Source: Isochrysis galbana (lineage: Eukaryota; Haptophyta; Isochrysidales; Isochrysidaceae). Taken from it: a stretch of DNA of 64,000 bases. Under the pieces are notes generated by a model. It was not told the origin of the DNA and made no database searches. It saw only the letters and a program-made list of their open reading frames with translations. Position 1 is the stretch's first letter, and every line of letters begins with the position of its first letter. Positions 9,870 to 23,100 of the stretch are shown in pieces. The position numbers and the translations under genes were made by a program. The stretch is taken from positions 2,069,171 to 2,133,170 of the forward strand of contig CM030942.1 of the NCBI GenBank assembly GCA_018136815.1, read 5' to 3'.

Positions 9870-10550
9870 GGGGGGGCAGGTAAGGGGGGTCCCTGGGGAA
9901 TCCTTGGACACCCAGGAGGGATGGAAAATAGTTGTTAAAAAGCGTGAGTGACCGGCCTACTTCCTGCCTCCGTCGCCTTGCCAAGACACTTCCTCTGCCT
10001 TCCTGCCGGCTTCCTTGCCAGTTCCTTCCGCCCCGGTTTCCCGCTTGTCTCTATAAATCGGTTTCACCGCATTAAGACCAAGCTTAGAGGGGAAACTCCC
10101 CGTCTAGTTCCGTTACCGCTAAAATTTCATCTCGTCGGACCATCAGCAGGCCATCTCGTTCATCTCGTCGTCGGGCCATCAGGCCATCTAGTTCATCTCG
10201 TTACATCTCGTCGGGCCCTCGGGCCATCTCGTTACAATCCAAGCTGCGGCTTTGATTTCCACAGGAGCGCGCTACATCGCGACGAGGGGCCACGAGATAC
10301 CACCCCATCACTCACTCTCACCAACAAGAAAATCCGAAAACTAACGCAACAACGCAACATCGCACAAACAAACCAAGGAAAAGGAAACAAGTAAGGACAA
10401 CCAAACAAATTCGGCGTGCAATGCGGCGAGGCTTCGAGACAACTCCATGGCAAAAAAAACTCACTCAATTTTTCTCACACAACGAATGGTGGAGACACCG
10501 CATCCGCATAGAGTATATAAAATACTAAGGATGCGACACTTTGACGATGG
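9870..10550. other. intergenic, short tandem motifs
   Basis: Between about 10126 and 10240 the motif 'catctcgtcgggccatcagg' recurs several times imperfectly. A TATATAA-like motif lies near 10513 with no gene assigned downstream. No coding region is supported. Confidence 0.35.
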
Positions 10551-10552
10551 GG

Positions 10553-10675
10553 GAGCGTCAGAGTTTTGTTGTTGTGTTAGTATAACTTTAGTGCTGCGGG
10601 ACCATGGTGTGCGGCTAGGAATGCTAGGAGTACAATAGCTAACAAGATGTCCTACGACGATATAAGTTATAAGAC
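10553..10675 (+). repeat. dispersed repeat family E, copy 2
   Basis: Shares the 'gtcagagttttgttgttgtg' start and the 'aacaagatgtc-tacgac' end with the copy at 2326-2490; the middle is deleted. Confidence 0.55.
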
Positions 10676-10696
10676 CGCCCCAGACGGGTTCTTGAC

Positions 10697-10879
10697 CCTA
10701 GATGGGAAATACGTATTTACCGTATTTGGCCAGAGGCCAAATACATATGTATTTGGCTGTATTTGAAGCGCGTCCTGGGTTGTAGGCCTCGAATGTATTT
10801 GAAATGTATTTGGCCGGAGGCCAAATACATATGTATTTGGCTGTATTTGCAGGCCCCAGCACCGTATTTCCCATCTAGG
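10697..10879. mobile_element. MITE (183 bp) with terminal inverted repeats and 8-bp target duplication
   Basis: Ends are CCTAGATGGGAAATACG and its reverse complement, with two internal copies of 'aggccaaatacatatgtatt' around the centre. The sequence ttcttgac stands on both sides (10689-10696 and 10880-10887). If the outermost C/G belongs to the duplication, the target site is 9-10 bp. An 8-bp duplication suggests a hAT-like mover and 9-10 bp a Mutator-like one. No transposase is encoded. A single related end lies at 53998-54075. Confidence 0.8.
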
Positions 10880-11021
10880 TTCTTGACCCGGCGAGGACAT
10901 GGTTCTGCCCTTCCTTCCCCGGTGGGTTCTTTGGACATCTTGAATCCTAGAGGACATATGTGAGCCGTCCTCAGGGGTCAGGGGGGATCGCGGTTCGATG
11001 GTGGAGCCCGTGGGGGCCTCT

Positions 11022-11052
11022 CCCCCCCCCCCCCCTCCCCCCCCCCCCCCCT
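11022..11052. repeat. C homopolymer cluster upstream of the giant gene
   Basis: Two long C runs within a pyrimidine-rich leader that continues to the start codon region at 11196. Confidence 0.65.
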
Positions 11053-11195
11053 CCCGTGGCTCTCTTCCCTCGGCCTCACCCTTCCTCGGCCTTCCCCTTC
11101 CCTCTCTCTTCGCCTCTCTCTTCCTCTTCCTGTGACCGTTTTCGCCCCCGTCTCCCCGTGCGCTTTCTCGGCCCCGGTGAGCTGCCAAATCCGCA

Positions 11196-14100
11196 ATGCC
11201 GCGCCCCTCTTCACCCACGCCGCAAGAGGCGTACGGCGCTCATGCCGGCCGCAGCGTGGCGAGCGGCGGGCGGAGTGGAGGCAGCTCGAAGGAGGCGGAG
11301 GGAGGGAGCGCGGCGGAGGGAGCGGGAAGGAGGGAGGGGGGGAGCGGGATGGAAGAGGGGAGAGATGCAGTGAGGCTTGCCGCCGCCGAGCGCCGGACGT
11401 CTGTCAGCGTGTACCAGGGCTTGCACATCGCGAATCTGGAGCCTGGCGGTAAGCCAAACTCGAGCGCTTGGTTCTACGCACAGCCCGCGTTTGGGGGCAC
11501 GATGCACCGCCTGTTCACCAAGGCGCCCAAGATGCCCAAGATTGTGCGCCCGTCCGTCTTCACATTGAAGGCCAATGGTGAGCTGCAGCTGCGAATCCAA
11601 AACAAAGACGAGCGTGGGTTCGCGGCGTTGCTGGCATTGGTTGACTCTGGGGCGCAGGGCTGGGGGGGTGCGAAGCTTGCAGAAGTCGCTGCAGCCGCCG
11701 TCCGGCAGGGCGCCGTCTGCGTCTTGATTGGATGGCCTGAGCGAGATGACACGATCAACGACATCGGCCGCAAGCTGATTGAAGAGGTCGGCGGCTCTGG
11801 CACTCTCGGATCGGATGCCGACGCGATTGGCTGTGTTCCTGTGGTGATCATTACTGCGAGGGCGGCTGAAGAACTAACGAGCGCCCTTCAGAAAAGGCTC
11901 TTGCTCGAACCATACTGCTTGCCTCAACCTCTAAATGAGAGGCACTTCGAAAGCGGCAGGCCAACGTCGCAGACTTCGATGGCTCTCTTGAGGAACCAAG
12001 TGACTTCTGTCATAAGGTATGCGTACGATGCAGTCGTCGGTAAACCTACTCTTTCCGACCGACTCTGGCAGCAGCTCAACAGCGTGCGGGAAGCGCCGTT
12101 TGATGACGCCAAGCGATTGGACACCATCTCTCTCTTCAACCGAGTGGGCGAGCACCGTGTCGATGTGGATGGTCTGCGACAGCTTTTCCTGCAACACCAG
12201 ACTGAGCACCCACGAGACTTTGCTTGGCTTGCAGTGGTAGCCAGCGTCATGCGCGACAGATTGCATGAGGATGAGCAGGGGCAATTGAAGCATCTCCCGG
12301 GAGAGATCCTGCGCTGTCATGTCGCCAATTGGCGAGACTTAGTTCCCTATGAACAGTGGCCGTGGTCGAAGCTCACAGACCTGTCGTTGGAAAAGAGACC
12401 TCTCCTCGACATCCTGAAACAGTGCCTCGACGAGGTCCTCTCTGCGGAGAGTACCGGGAGTGCGCAGATGCTCGCCGCCATGGCAATGCTCGAACAAATC
12501 CAGGAGTGGTCGGGCAGTCGCGACATAAAGGCTATAGCATGCTGGACAATGTTTGCAAAGTCGCGGTGCTGCGCCCTTGAGCCCGTTGCACACATCCTTG
12601 AGAATCTCCGGATGCATTTTCTGCGAGTCGCGCCGCCTGCCCACGAGGAGCTCCGGATCGTAAGGAAAGCGCTTTGGTCCCGGGTCGCCTCCATCGAGGA
12701 GCTGACGTTGCTGTGCTCGCTCGGGGGTAGCAACGGAGACGGTGTGCCATCGATGCATGCTGCGAGCGACGCATACGATCACGGCGCAGTGGACCGTGTC
12801 CTCCGCCGCGCCTTCGAGTCGTCCGTAGAGGTGGGGCCTGCATTGTGCGACTTTCTGCGGCTACTCTCGCCGGATGAGCGGAACTTTAACTCAATCGTGG
12901 GCAAGGTCGTGGCTAATGCCATGACAAACCGTTGTGCTGGCCTCATGAGTCTACAAATTCTGCATGAGTGCATCCTTGGTCTTGGGGATACGTCATCGTG
13001 CGCTATGCTGCTCAAGGAACATGTTGTTAAGTGCATATCCGATTCGTTCTTCGATCTGAGCCTTGCCCAACTCGGCCAATGGCTCACCACCAGCACTTTC
13101 GCCGCGCTTCGATCGCCCACAGCGGACGAGCTGCTCCGCGTGATCGAGAGTCGCAAAACGGAAGAGTTTGGCCCCATGCTCGAGTTCTGCGCGGAAGTGC
13201 ACGCTCAGCTACCCGAGACGAGAGCGGCGCAATTGCCGGCTGCGCTGCAGTTGCTTGTGAAGAACCGGCTAGGCCATGCCTCTGGTGTTCGTGTGCGCTC
13301 GATGCTGGAGGAGCTGCTAGTGGCCGTGTCACGGGCAAAGAATGGCGGCTTGGTTGGCGCCATGCTGCGCGACCAAAGCGCGGTCATCGCCGACGCCTTG
13401 CGCGACAACGTCTCTGCCGCACGCTTCTTTGATGAGCGCGACACGCTCAATACGCGATGCAATTGCTTTTGCCAATTTCGGAGGGCTGTCGCGTCGATCG
13501 ATCCTGAATCTGAGATCTTGGGCGCGGCTGTTCATCTCGTCATCGAAGCAACTCTGCCGGAGGCCCGGGTGGAGGCCTATGGCAACCCATTCGAGGAGAG
13601 CATCGGCGGGAGTAATTCCAGCACTCCCGCGCAAAGGATGCTCGAAGGGGAAATGGTGCTGCGTTGCCTCTCTTGGTGTCATGCGGGCTTTGCGTACGAC
13701 ACTCTGTGCACGGCCCTCTCCTGCATCGATGAGGCGGTCGCGACATCATGCTTGTGCGACGCGAATGCGTCGATGTTGCTCAAATCGATTGAGCTCGGAG
13801 TAGCACTGCGAGGGAAGACTGCCTCGATGCAGCCCAATCCATGTGAGCTCGAAGTGCAACTTTCACGCCGGCGAGCGACGCAGGCGCCCGACAAGATCCT
13901 AGGGCAGCTGGACATCTTCAAACGGAGCCTCGAGCAGCTCTGTGATATCATCGAGCGTCAGGAGCTCGCCTTTTCCGCGCTCAACGTCTGCTCATCGCAG
14001 GAGAGCCTGCTCGCCAAGCTTGCATGCTCTTTGGACATTAAGCCAAGATGGTCTGCAACGCAAGGTACCATGCGCGCACAGCTCAGTTCGTTTGAGCGCG

Positions 14101-17100
14101 ACTTTAGTCGTTTGTGCGAGGAGAGCGCGTTCATGCTCGCTATCGCCGACTGCGGGGTCGATCGGAGTCAGATTTGCGATTGCTTCGAGCTCTTTGCCTT
14201 GATCCCCAAAGGTGATCCGTTAGCACCCACGACATTGGTCGATCTGCCGACGGTTCAACAGTGGTCGCCGGCGAGGATGACGGCCGCCTGGCAGGCGGCC
14301 GAGGCGTGGTTCTTGCCAGTGAAGCCGCATCAACGGTTTCTGAACTACTTCATTGATAGCAAGTCGGTCCTTTTCGAGCACTTCCTTTCAGATAAGATGC
14401 ACAACTTCCACGGCCACAAAGCGCCCAGCTCGGATTACTTTGGAGCTAAGGTCATCAGCGTCGTGCGCAACAAGCTGGAGACCCTGCTCAGCTCGACCGA
14501 GGCTAACTTTGTCGACATCAAGGAGGCAAGCGACAAGCTCAGCAAGGCCAACCGGTCGCCCTCAGATGAACTGGACACCGTGTGGGGATTTTTCAAGGGC
14601 AGCGCAAGTGACACCTTGGCGGCCGATTTTGACATGCAGCGGACACTCACCGGCCTCAAGTCCGTGCTGCAGCTCGGCCAGCTCTCGACACCGCTTCTCA
14701 ACTACACACGTGCCGTGCACCAGTACGGATTCACTTGTGCAACGGACTCGGCATTCATTGAACTCGAGCAGATCGCGACGAGGCTCAATGATCCGGAGTG
14801 CATGGCGGCTCAGAACGTCAGCGAATGCATTTCCTGCCGCGCAACCATTCACCAGCTTGTGCACGGTGGTTTGTGTGAGGATGTATGCAGCGAAGACCAG
14901 CGACACGAGGAATGCCTTGGTCTCTTTCTGCTCTTCCAACAGCTGTCAGACGCTACCGACGTCTGGCGTTTCGTACTCGAGCGCGGCTATTTCGGGCAAG
15001 ACGGTCTGGCTCGCTTTAGCGCCAAGCTGGATTTGATAGCGAATCAAGGCGCTGACGAGCAGCTCCTCAACCAGCTCGATCCTGCTGTGCGCGTCATATC
15101 CACCCTGGTCTCCGCGAGAACATCTCCAACGATGAAGGAGCTCATGGCCGCTTTGCGGAATGACCGGCGCATCATGAAGGAGGCGTGCTGCACTGATGTC
15201 CATCGCTTCCACCGCATCGGCTTCATGCAGTCCCACATCGCGCGCCTTGCTTCATGGTTCGACCGAGGGCTGGGCGGCATCGATGCCGTCTTTGCCCAAT
15301 TTGATAGCATTCGTAGCCCCGGTAGCTGCTACCAATTTTTGCTGCAGTCGAAGCAAGTGCAGCTTCGGTACCCTGGGATAGACTCAACGACCGAGTTGAG
15401 TGGCGAGGCACTCGCGGACTTCGTGCAGGTGTGCCTGCGTGCTCGTGTACCACCTATGGCGGAGCGTGTGAGCGCGCCCACAGTCTTCCGCACCCAAACT
15501 GACCTCCGATGCATGTCTGTTTTGCACAGCGCATTGGATTCGTGCAAAAGGACGAGAAGGCCAGAGGCCGGCCGATTGGCAAGTTCCTCGAGGAGATACA
15601 AGGTCACCAGAAAGCTCTGAGCGTGATGTGGCAACTGCGGATCCTTGGCCACCCTCAATACCAGAGAGCTGAACCGTATGACCAGGGCAGCAATGCCGAG
15701 CTTCGAGCACCAGTGCTCGCATCCGAGCACTGCGGAATCGCACGGCTGTCTCTCCCGGCGCTCAACACCGAGTTGCAGCATTGGCGCAGCCGCCTAGAAT
15801 TGGCGACTAGAAGGCATGCTAGCCTTCGACTCTATTCCACCGCCGAGGCGCAGTGGGTCAACGACCGCTTGCTCCAGCCCGCGTCGAGCGAAATCGTCCA
15901 CGAGCTGGCGCTTATCCTTTGTCCAATGTACCCGCGTACGCCGCGGTCGTTCTCGGCTTTACAGCGCACCATCGATCATGTTACGAGACGCCTGAGAGAG
16001 ACAGCAGAGCCTGACGTCGGAGGCGCCCCCACACAAGGCTTCGAAGCCATCACGCAGCACGAATGGCCGGCCCGGGTGGGCCGGTTTCTCGAGGCAGTGC
16101 AGCGCGACATGGAAGCGGAGCAATTTCCGCGCAATTCTGCTCCCCCCGTTCAGCACTGGCGGGGTGTGCACGTGCACACCGTCGACGATTCGGCAGAGGC
16201 TCTGCTATGTTTGGTTCTTGCGATCTTCAAGCGCCTGCCAATGTCCTTTGAGGTGCTGTGGTGCGAACCGTCAACAGGAGCGCAGGACGTGGCCACATTC
16301 CTCGACCGCACGGTGCACGAAACGTCGTGGTGCTTTGTGATGTTAGGTGTGGACGTGCTCTCTCCAGCGGTGCAGCAAGTCTTGCTGAAGCATCTCCTTG
16401 CAAGCCGAGAAGTAGCCGAGAAGCAAAATCTGCACTGCATCCAGATGTCGAGCACCAATTTACGAGCAGCGCCTTGGATTGGGCATCACAAGTCGCTCGA
16501 TTCCTCGCGCTCGCTCAGCAGGAAGCAGGTGAGGCAATTGCTGCGCATGGACGTGTTGGAAACCGCCGATGTGCAAAGTGTGGTTTGGCTACTCGGCGCT
16601 TCCGGCAGTGGGAAAACTCACCTTGCCAGGAAGCAAGTGGCTCGGTGGAAAGAGCGCGGACTTGCCATCTTCTGCATGAGCATCACCGAAGCATTCTCGT
16701 TGGCCGAGGCCGCGAATCTGCTGCGGGAGGCCGTGCTCGCTCACGGCCCCGACAAGCGCATGGGGCTGTGCTTTCACATCAACCTCGGCCGCTTCCGGGA
16801 AGGAGAGCGAGCACAGTGGGACGAGTTGATGGCTCTCATCAATCGCTTTTTCTTCAATCTTCTCGTGCTGCGCTCCATTGCTAACCCGGAGACTGGCTTG
16901 GTCTTGAGCATTCCGCCACGAAGTCGATGGAAGGTGCTCGTTGAAGTGCCTGACCGCTCCGGGCATCTATGTGAGGAGCAAGCTCAGAGTGCCGAAGATC
17001 CATCTTGGGTGTTTAGAGAGTTGCCCGTGATCGCGCTGGTGGGTACGATTAAGACGCCACCAAACGCATATGACATCGACGATGATGCGCGGCTAGTTTG

Positions 17101-20100
17101 CAAATATCTGAAGGCATACGCCGACGGCTTGATCGACTCGAAATATGGTTGTGCCGACGCCGTGGACTTGTGCTTCGTCATGGACTGCACGGGGTCGATG
17201 GACCAATGGATAGAACAGGCACAACAAAAGACCTTGGACCTCGTCACCGCTGCGAAACAGCGATTCGGAGTGAAAGTGCGAGTCGCATTCGTTGCATACA
17301 GGGACTATTCCGAGGGAGATCGCAAGTTGGACACAATGGATTTCGTTGAGGAGCACGATGTACCACGTGCGTGCAGCCCCAATTGACTTTGAGCTCAGTT
17401 GTTCACGCATCTGCGCCTTCACCATGCACACCGATCCCCCCCCCCCCCCCACCCGTCCACCGACAACTTCGGTCGCACGCTTCAACGGCAGGCCTCCAAG
17501 CCTTCATCGTGGCCCAATGCAAGGCATTCGGTGGAGACGACTTTGCCGAAGACGTCGCTGGCGGGCTGCAAGCAGCGTTGCAGATGTCTTGGCGGAGCGG
17601 CGTCCGCATCGTTGTTCACGTCGCGGACGCACCAGCTCACGGAAATGAGTACCACCATGAAAGCATTCGCGATTCATATCCTGGCGGCGCACTGGACGGT
17701 ACCGACCCTAAAAGGGTTGTGGCTCGTCTAGGATCGGAGATTGGTGCCAACTTCTACTTTGTGAGCATCAATTGGTCTACCGACACCATGGTAAAGCTCT
17801 TCGAAGAGGCACACCGGCCGTCAGGTCGGGATTTCAAGGTGTACGCCCTGAATGATAATGTCACACAGTTCTTCGACTCTGTGGTCGACGCCGTCCAGCG
17901 ATCTGTGAGCGAGCAGATTGAATCTGCGGGAGAAGACTTGAGCGAGGAGGAATGCCGAGAGCTCCTCCGAGATAGCATGAAGCTAAGTACTCGCTGCCCT
18001 CCTTGGAGCATGCTACAACAGCGCTATTGGGTGCGCTATTTGCATAGACGGTGTCATCTACTACGCAAGTCGGACAAATTCAACAAGAACCAACGCTTCG
18101 AACGTTTCGGATCGACGACGATGCAGGTCATGCTTGAGGAGGTCGAACGTGCACTCTGCCAAGACTACCAGCAAGATTGGAGCGAAAGCAACCAGCAGCA
18201 ACTTGTCTATTGGAAGGAGGGCGACGATGTCCGATGGAATCTGCTCATGACGCGGCCGGACGCGATCGACGCCGAGCGTGCGCAGCTCCTCCAATCGCTC
18301 GAGATGCATGTGCCCACCACAGATGAACTTCGCGACCGCAAGGTCCTCGAGACCTACTTGGCTCTAGGTCTCGGCGTGAGTGTCCAAAATGCAGAGCGGC
18401 GCGCCGGCTTCGATGTGGAACTCGGCGAGCTCGAGGCCATCGAAGAAGCGCGATTCGTCCTGACGCTCGACTTTGCGGTGAAGATGCTGTGCATGAACGA
18501 ACGCATCGCATGCTCAGTGCCCTGCATTGTGGAGGGCGAAACGGTGCGCCATGACCGCTCCGGCATTTGCGCTCGCGCACAGATACAATCCCGAAACATG
18601 TGGAACCGCCCTAGAACAGCGCACCCCACTCCACCCCGCCCCCGCGTGCTCGTAGGGTGTTAGCAAAACGGCGCTCGCGCGTATGCTATTTATCCTCAAG
18701 AATTCGGACACCTTGAGCTCGGATGAGGTTGACAGGGAGGAGAGCGTAGTGACTCTACGGCATCTCATAGCCCAGGGGCACGAGGTGACGATGCACAAAA
18801 ATGGTGACGAGCTAGGCCTCAACGAGGCTGTTCTGCGTGCCATACAACGGATCGCCTCGGAGCGTTTTCAGATGTGTGGAACAAATGGATCGGCCGGCTC
18901 GTCTTCCACAAGCAAGCCTTTTGTCTTCACTGCCTCCACTTTCCCGACTCGCGCTTTCGGATCCGCGGGCTCGTCCACTGATGCATCACCAGCCCCAATC
19001 AGCTTGAGGCCGACCAAGCAAACGACCGGTCCAACCATGCACTTGCTGGCCACTACTGTCGATTCTGCCACCTGGTCGGACAGCTCCCGGCTCGGGGCCC
19101 ACTTGTTGTGTGAAGGGCGTGACGGCGCACCGGAACTGTGGCAAGAAATGCTCGAGGACATCATGCGGGATCCTGGTCTCGATATGGACCCCGAGCTCCT
19201 CATGCAGTTGCACAAGAGCGCGCAAGATGAGTCGGAGGATTTGAGCCCGTCGGATGCGTCGAAACCCCGTGGCAAGGTTGATGGCCGTGGCAAGGTTGAT
19301 GGGTCGGACGGCACTGCCGTGTTAGATGTAATCGCCGCGAGTGCCACTCAAAGGGCCGCTTTTTTTCTGGAGTACGTCCGCGCAGTGCTCCGTCGTGCCA
19401 TGCACGGGCAAGATAGGCTCGACTGGACTTTCTTTCAGCTCAATGTCGACTCTGCGCTCACATCCGCCGACATCATCGGCCGTCTCTGCCGCCCGGTGCA
19501 GCGTGCCGAACGCACGCTGCGCCTCGGGGCACTACTTAACTCCAAGGCCCATAAGGATGTGTCGCTTTGCATCTTTCTCGACGAAACGAATACGTCGAGC
19601 TGCATGGGCGTCTTCAAGGAATTGGTCGTAGACCAACGGCTCAATGGCGCCGACCTGCCACCAAACGTCGTCGTCATCTGTGCTATCAACCCGTCGCGGC
19701 ACCGGCTGACCAGCTTCAGCGGCGCCAATTTGCGTCGAGAGGAGCTGGCCAAGGAGTGGGCAACGGGCCACTACCAAGTGCACCCCCTACCACGCTCCAT
19801 CGAGATGATAAAGTGGAGCTTCGGCGCCCTCAGCCCGCTACAAGAGAAGGAGTTCATTGTGAAGCGCATGCAGATGATGTATCCTGACTATGACGCGTTC
19901 CCAAGGCCCGAGCAGTTGCAACTGGCGAATCTCATCGCCACATCGCAGGAGCTGACGCGTATGTTTGCGGCAGAGCACATCGCCACGATGCCATCCGTAG
20001 CAAGCCAAGCCGGAACGGCCCGGCTGAGCGCGGAAGCTCGACGTGCTGCGGTTGGAGCGCTCCATGCGGCTCTCTTGCCGATGCTGCCACAGAACCTTAC

Positions 20101-23100
20101 GTGGGATCGGGCGAGGTCAATCGCTGAAGAGCTCATCGTGACGAAGGCCATTGCTCAGGCCGCGCTGTCAAAGCCGCATGGCTTGGCCGCACAAGTGCTT
20201 GATGTTGCAGCTAGGGCGAGTTCGGTGGTTTCACTGCGCGACATCATGCGTGTCTTCTCTCTTTTCGACTTCTTCAACGACGTCCTTTTGCAGCGTGCAG
20301 GAAGAGGAGATCTAGCCGAGGCCGGAGCTCATCCGGATGCATTGCCGCCACTCATATTCTACTCGAATACGCAAGGCCTTGAGCCGCCCGCAGAGAGGCG
20401 CCGACGCGCCATGCTACTCACCGTAGGTGTAGTTTACTACTTGAGGCTGGACAGTCGTTACCGCTCCAAGTTCGAGGACAGCATCCATAACACGGCGCAA
20501 GACTCAAGCGTCGCGCCGCGCCTTAAGCTCAAGCGGGTGCTGGACGACGTTATGAACACACTGATTCGCCACACTGAGCCAGTGCCAGGGATTGCTCGTA
20601 CGCAAGGTCTCAAAGAGAACGTCTTCATGGTTGCGATGTGCCAGTTCGCACAGATTCCGCTGATGATAATCGGCCCGCCCGGCTCATCCAAGACGCTCTC
20701 AGTCACCATCGTAGCGGCCAATGCAAAGGGCAATGAGTCCAAGTCCAAGGACAGCTTCTTTCGTACGCAGAGGCGTTTGATCCCTTTCCATTACCAGTGC
20801 AGCAATCGCAGCAACAGCCGCGAAATTGATGCTGTGTTTCGGCGCGCCATTGATCGGCAAAAGAGCGCCTACGGCGACTGCACCTGCTTCGTATTCATGG
20901 ATGGTGCGTATTGCCTCCCTGCTTGGAGCGAGCCAAGATCGGCACAACCCAAAAGGCCGCTCACTCCCTTCCTCCACGCTCCACAGAGGCGGGCTTGCCC
21001 GAGGAGGGTCGCGAGAGTCTCAAAGTGCTCCACTACTACCTGGAAGAGCAAGCGTCGCGTCAGGAGCGAGTTGGGTTTGTCGCTATCAGCAACCACGTGC
21101 TCGATGCTGCCAAAAGTGTGCCGCCCTATCACAGCCTCGCATTTGTCGCCTACCAACACGATGCCTGTCCGCCACGCAAACTACTCACTCCATACACCTG
21201 CTGCTGTCTCTCAGGCAACCGCTGTGCTACTCTGCTACGTCCTGAGCCGGAGCAAGAAGAGCTTGTCGAGATTGCGCGGGGTTGCCTTGGCGACGAGACA
21301 GAGCAGCGACGGCTGCGCGCGCAGAAGATCCTGGGCCTAGACATTGGTGCCGATGACCTACTTGAGAAGCTGTGTGTTGCCTACAGCAGCCTCATGACCA
21401 CCGGCCAAGCCGTGGGCGCTGCACGTAGTCTGGATGAGGCGCGGTCGCCACCTGAGTGGTTTGACACTTTCTACGGGTTGCGCGATTTCATGCATTTCAT
21501 AAAGCTTCTCGCGCGGCTGGCCGAGGGCACGACGATCAGTCTCGGGAGCATCCAGCTCGCGCTTGAGCGCAACTTCAACGGCCGCGAGCGCAAAGACGTG
21601 CAGCGCCTCGTCCAGTTTTGGTTGAGCTCGCTCGACCCCGCCATCAAGCTGCACCCATTCCGCAACCCGATCGACCTGCTTTCCGACAGCCTCCAGGAAA
21701 AGCCTCACTCGCGCGAGCCGATCAGCCGATACAAGCTTCTGATTGAGACAACGAATGACGACTCGATCCTGCGGCTGCTCCAGGAGCAAGGCGTCCTCGC
21801 ACTTCTTTCGGGCCGGCGCAGCTGCACCGTGCTGAAGCTCTCCGATTTCCCCGAAGACTCGGAGATGCAACAGGCGAATGTCATCGCCGGTGCCAAGTAT
21901 GCTGCGGCTAAGGGAGAGACCATCGTGCTATCGCAGACAGAGCGGATCAACGAAAGCTTCTACGACTTGTTCAATCAGCACTTTCAGCGCATGGTCGACC
22001 GTGACGAGGATGGCCAGCCCGTCGTGACATATCACGCCAACATCGCCATCGGCTCGCACTCGAAGCTGTGCCAAGTGTCGCCTGGCTTCCAGTGCATAGT
22101 GCACCTTCGACTCAGCGAGCTGCGCGAGGCGCCAGCGCCATTCCTTAACCGCTTCGAGAAGTACCGTCTTACGCACGCGATGTTGCTGGACTCTCACATC
22201 AGCCAGCGGCCAGCTGCGCTGCGCCAGCTGATTGTGAAGCTGCTCAACAAGGTGCAGGAGCTGACAAAACGAGTTGGCATGCATCGTTTCTACGGCGCAG
22301 CCGAGCAACAGACCATCGAGTCAGCAATCCACACTCTCCTCGCGGTAAGCATGCCGCCTTCGCAGCATGTGCACGACTGGCCTCTCGTCCCATCTCTCGA
22401 ATCTGAGCTTATGCAGCCGACCTTTCTCGACGCGGTGCACGAGGAGCTGCACGGCGATGCAGAGGCGCAGGCACAGTTGGAGCATCTTTTGACCAAAGAT
22501 GGATCGGTGAAGGAAGTGGTGGAACAAGCCACGAACAAAGCTCCGGGGGATCGAAATTCGATTGCTCGGTTGGGAGTCATTCTTGTTGGGCAATGGATGC
22601 TACATGCCGTGGTACGGCAATTGCTCCAAGTCATAACCCCAGAGCAGCTTTATCGCCACCGCGCTCGATTGCCGCGTGATTTGTTGGAGACCTACCTGAT
22701 GAAGCAGGAACACTTCAGCCTCAGACGGCTCTTGCGCAGCCTTGTTGAGGAGGGAGGCAACTTGAAACAGCTTGTGTGGACACGCACGAGCGCCGCGGTG
22801 CTGGCGCTTTCCGACATCGGCGGTCATGGCGATACATGTGAGAGACAGGCCGATCTCAACTTGGAGATGCTCGTGTGCGAGCCCTTCCAGCTTCCCGACG
22901 GGCTGCGCGTGGGCATCGCCAATTTTGCAATATGTCAGCTATCACAGATCGCAACTCAAGAGGAGCTCACAACAGCGCTCGCCTCGTTCGCCCAGGAAGC
23001 ACAGCGGCGCGTTTTCTTGCTGGTGGTCGACATGCGACCAACAGAATGTACAACGAGCCGCATCAACTTTGCGAGGCTCAAGATCAACGAGCTGCTTTCC

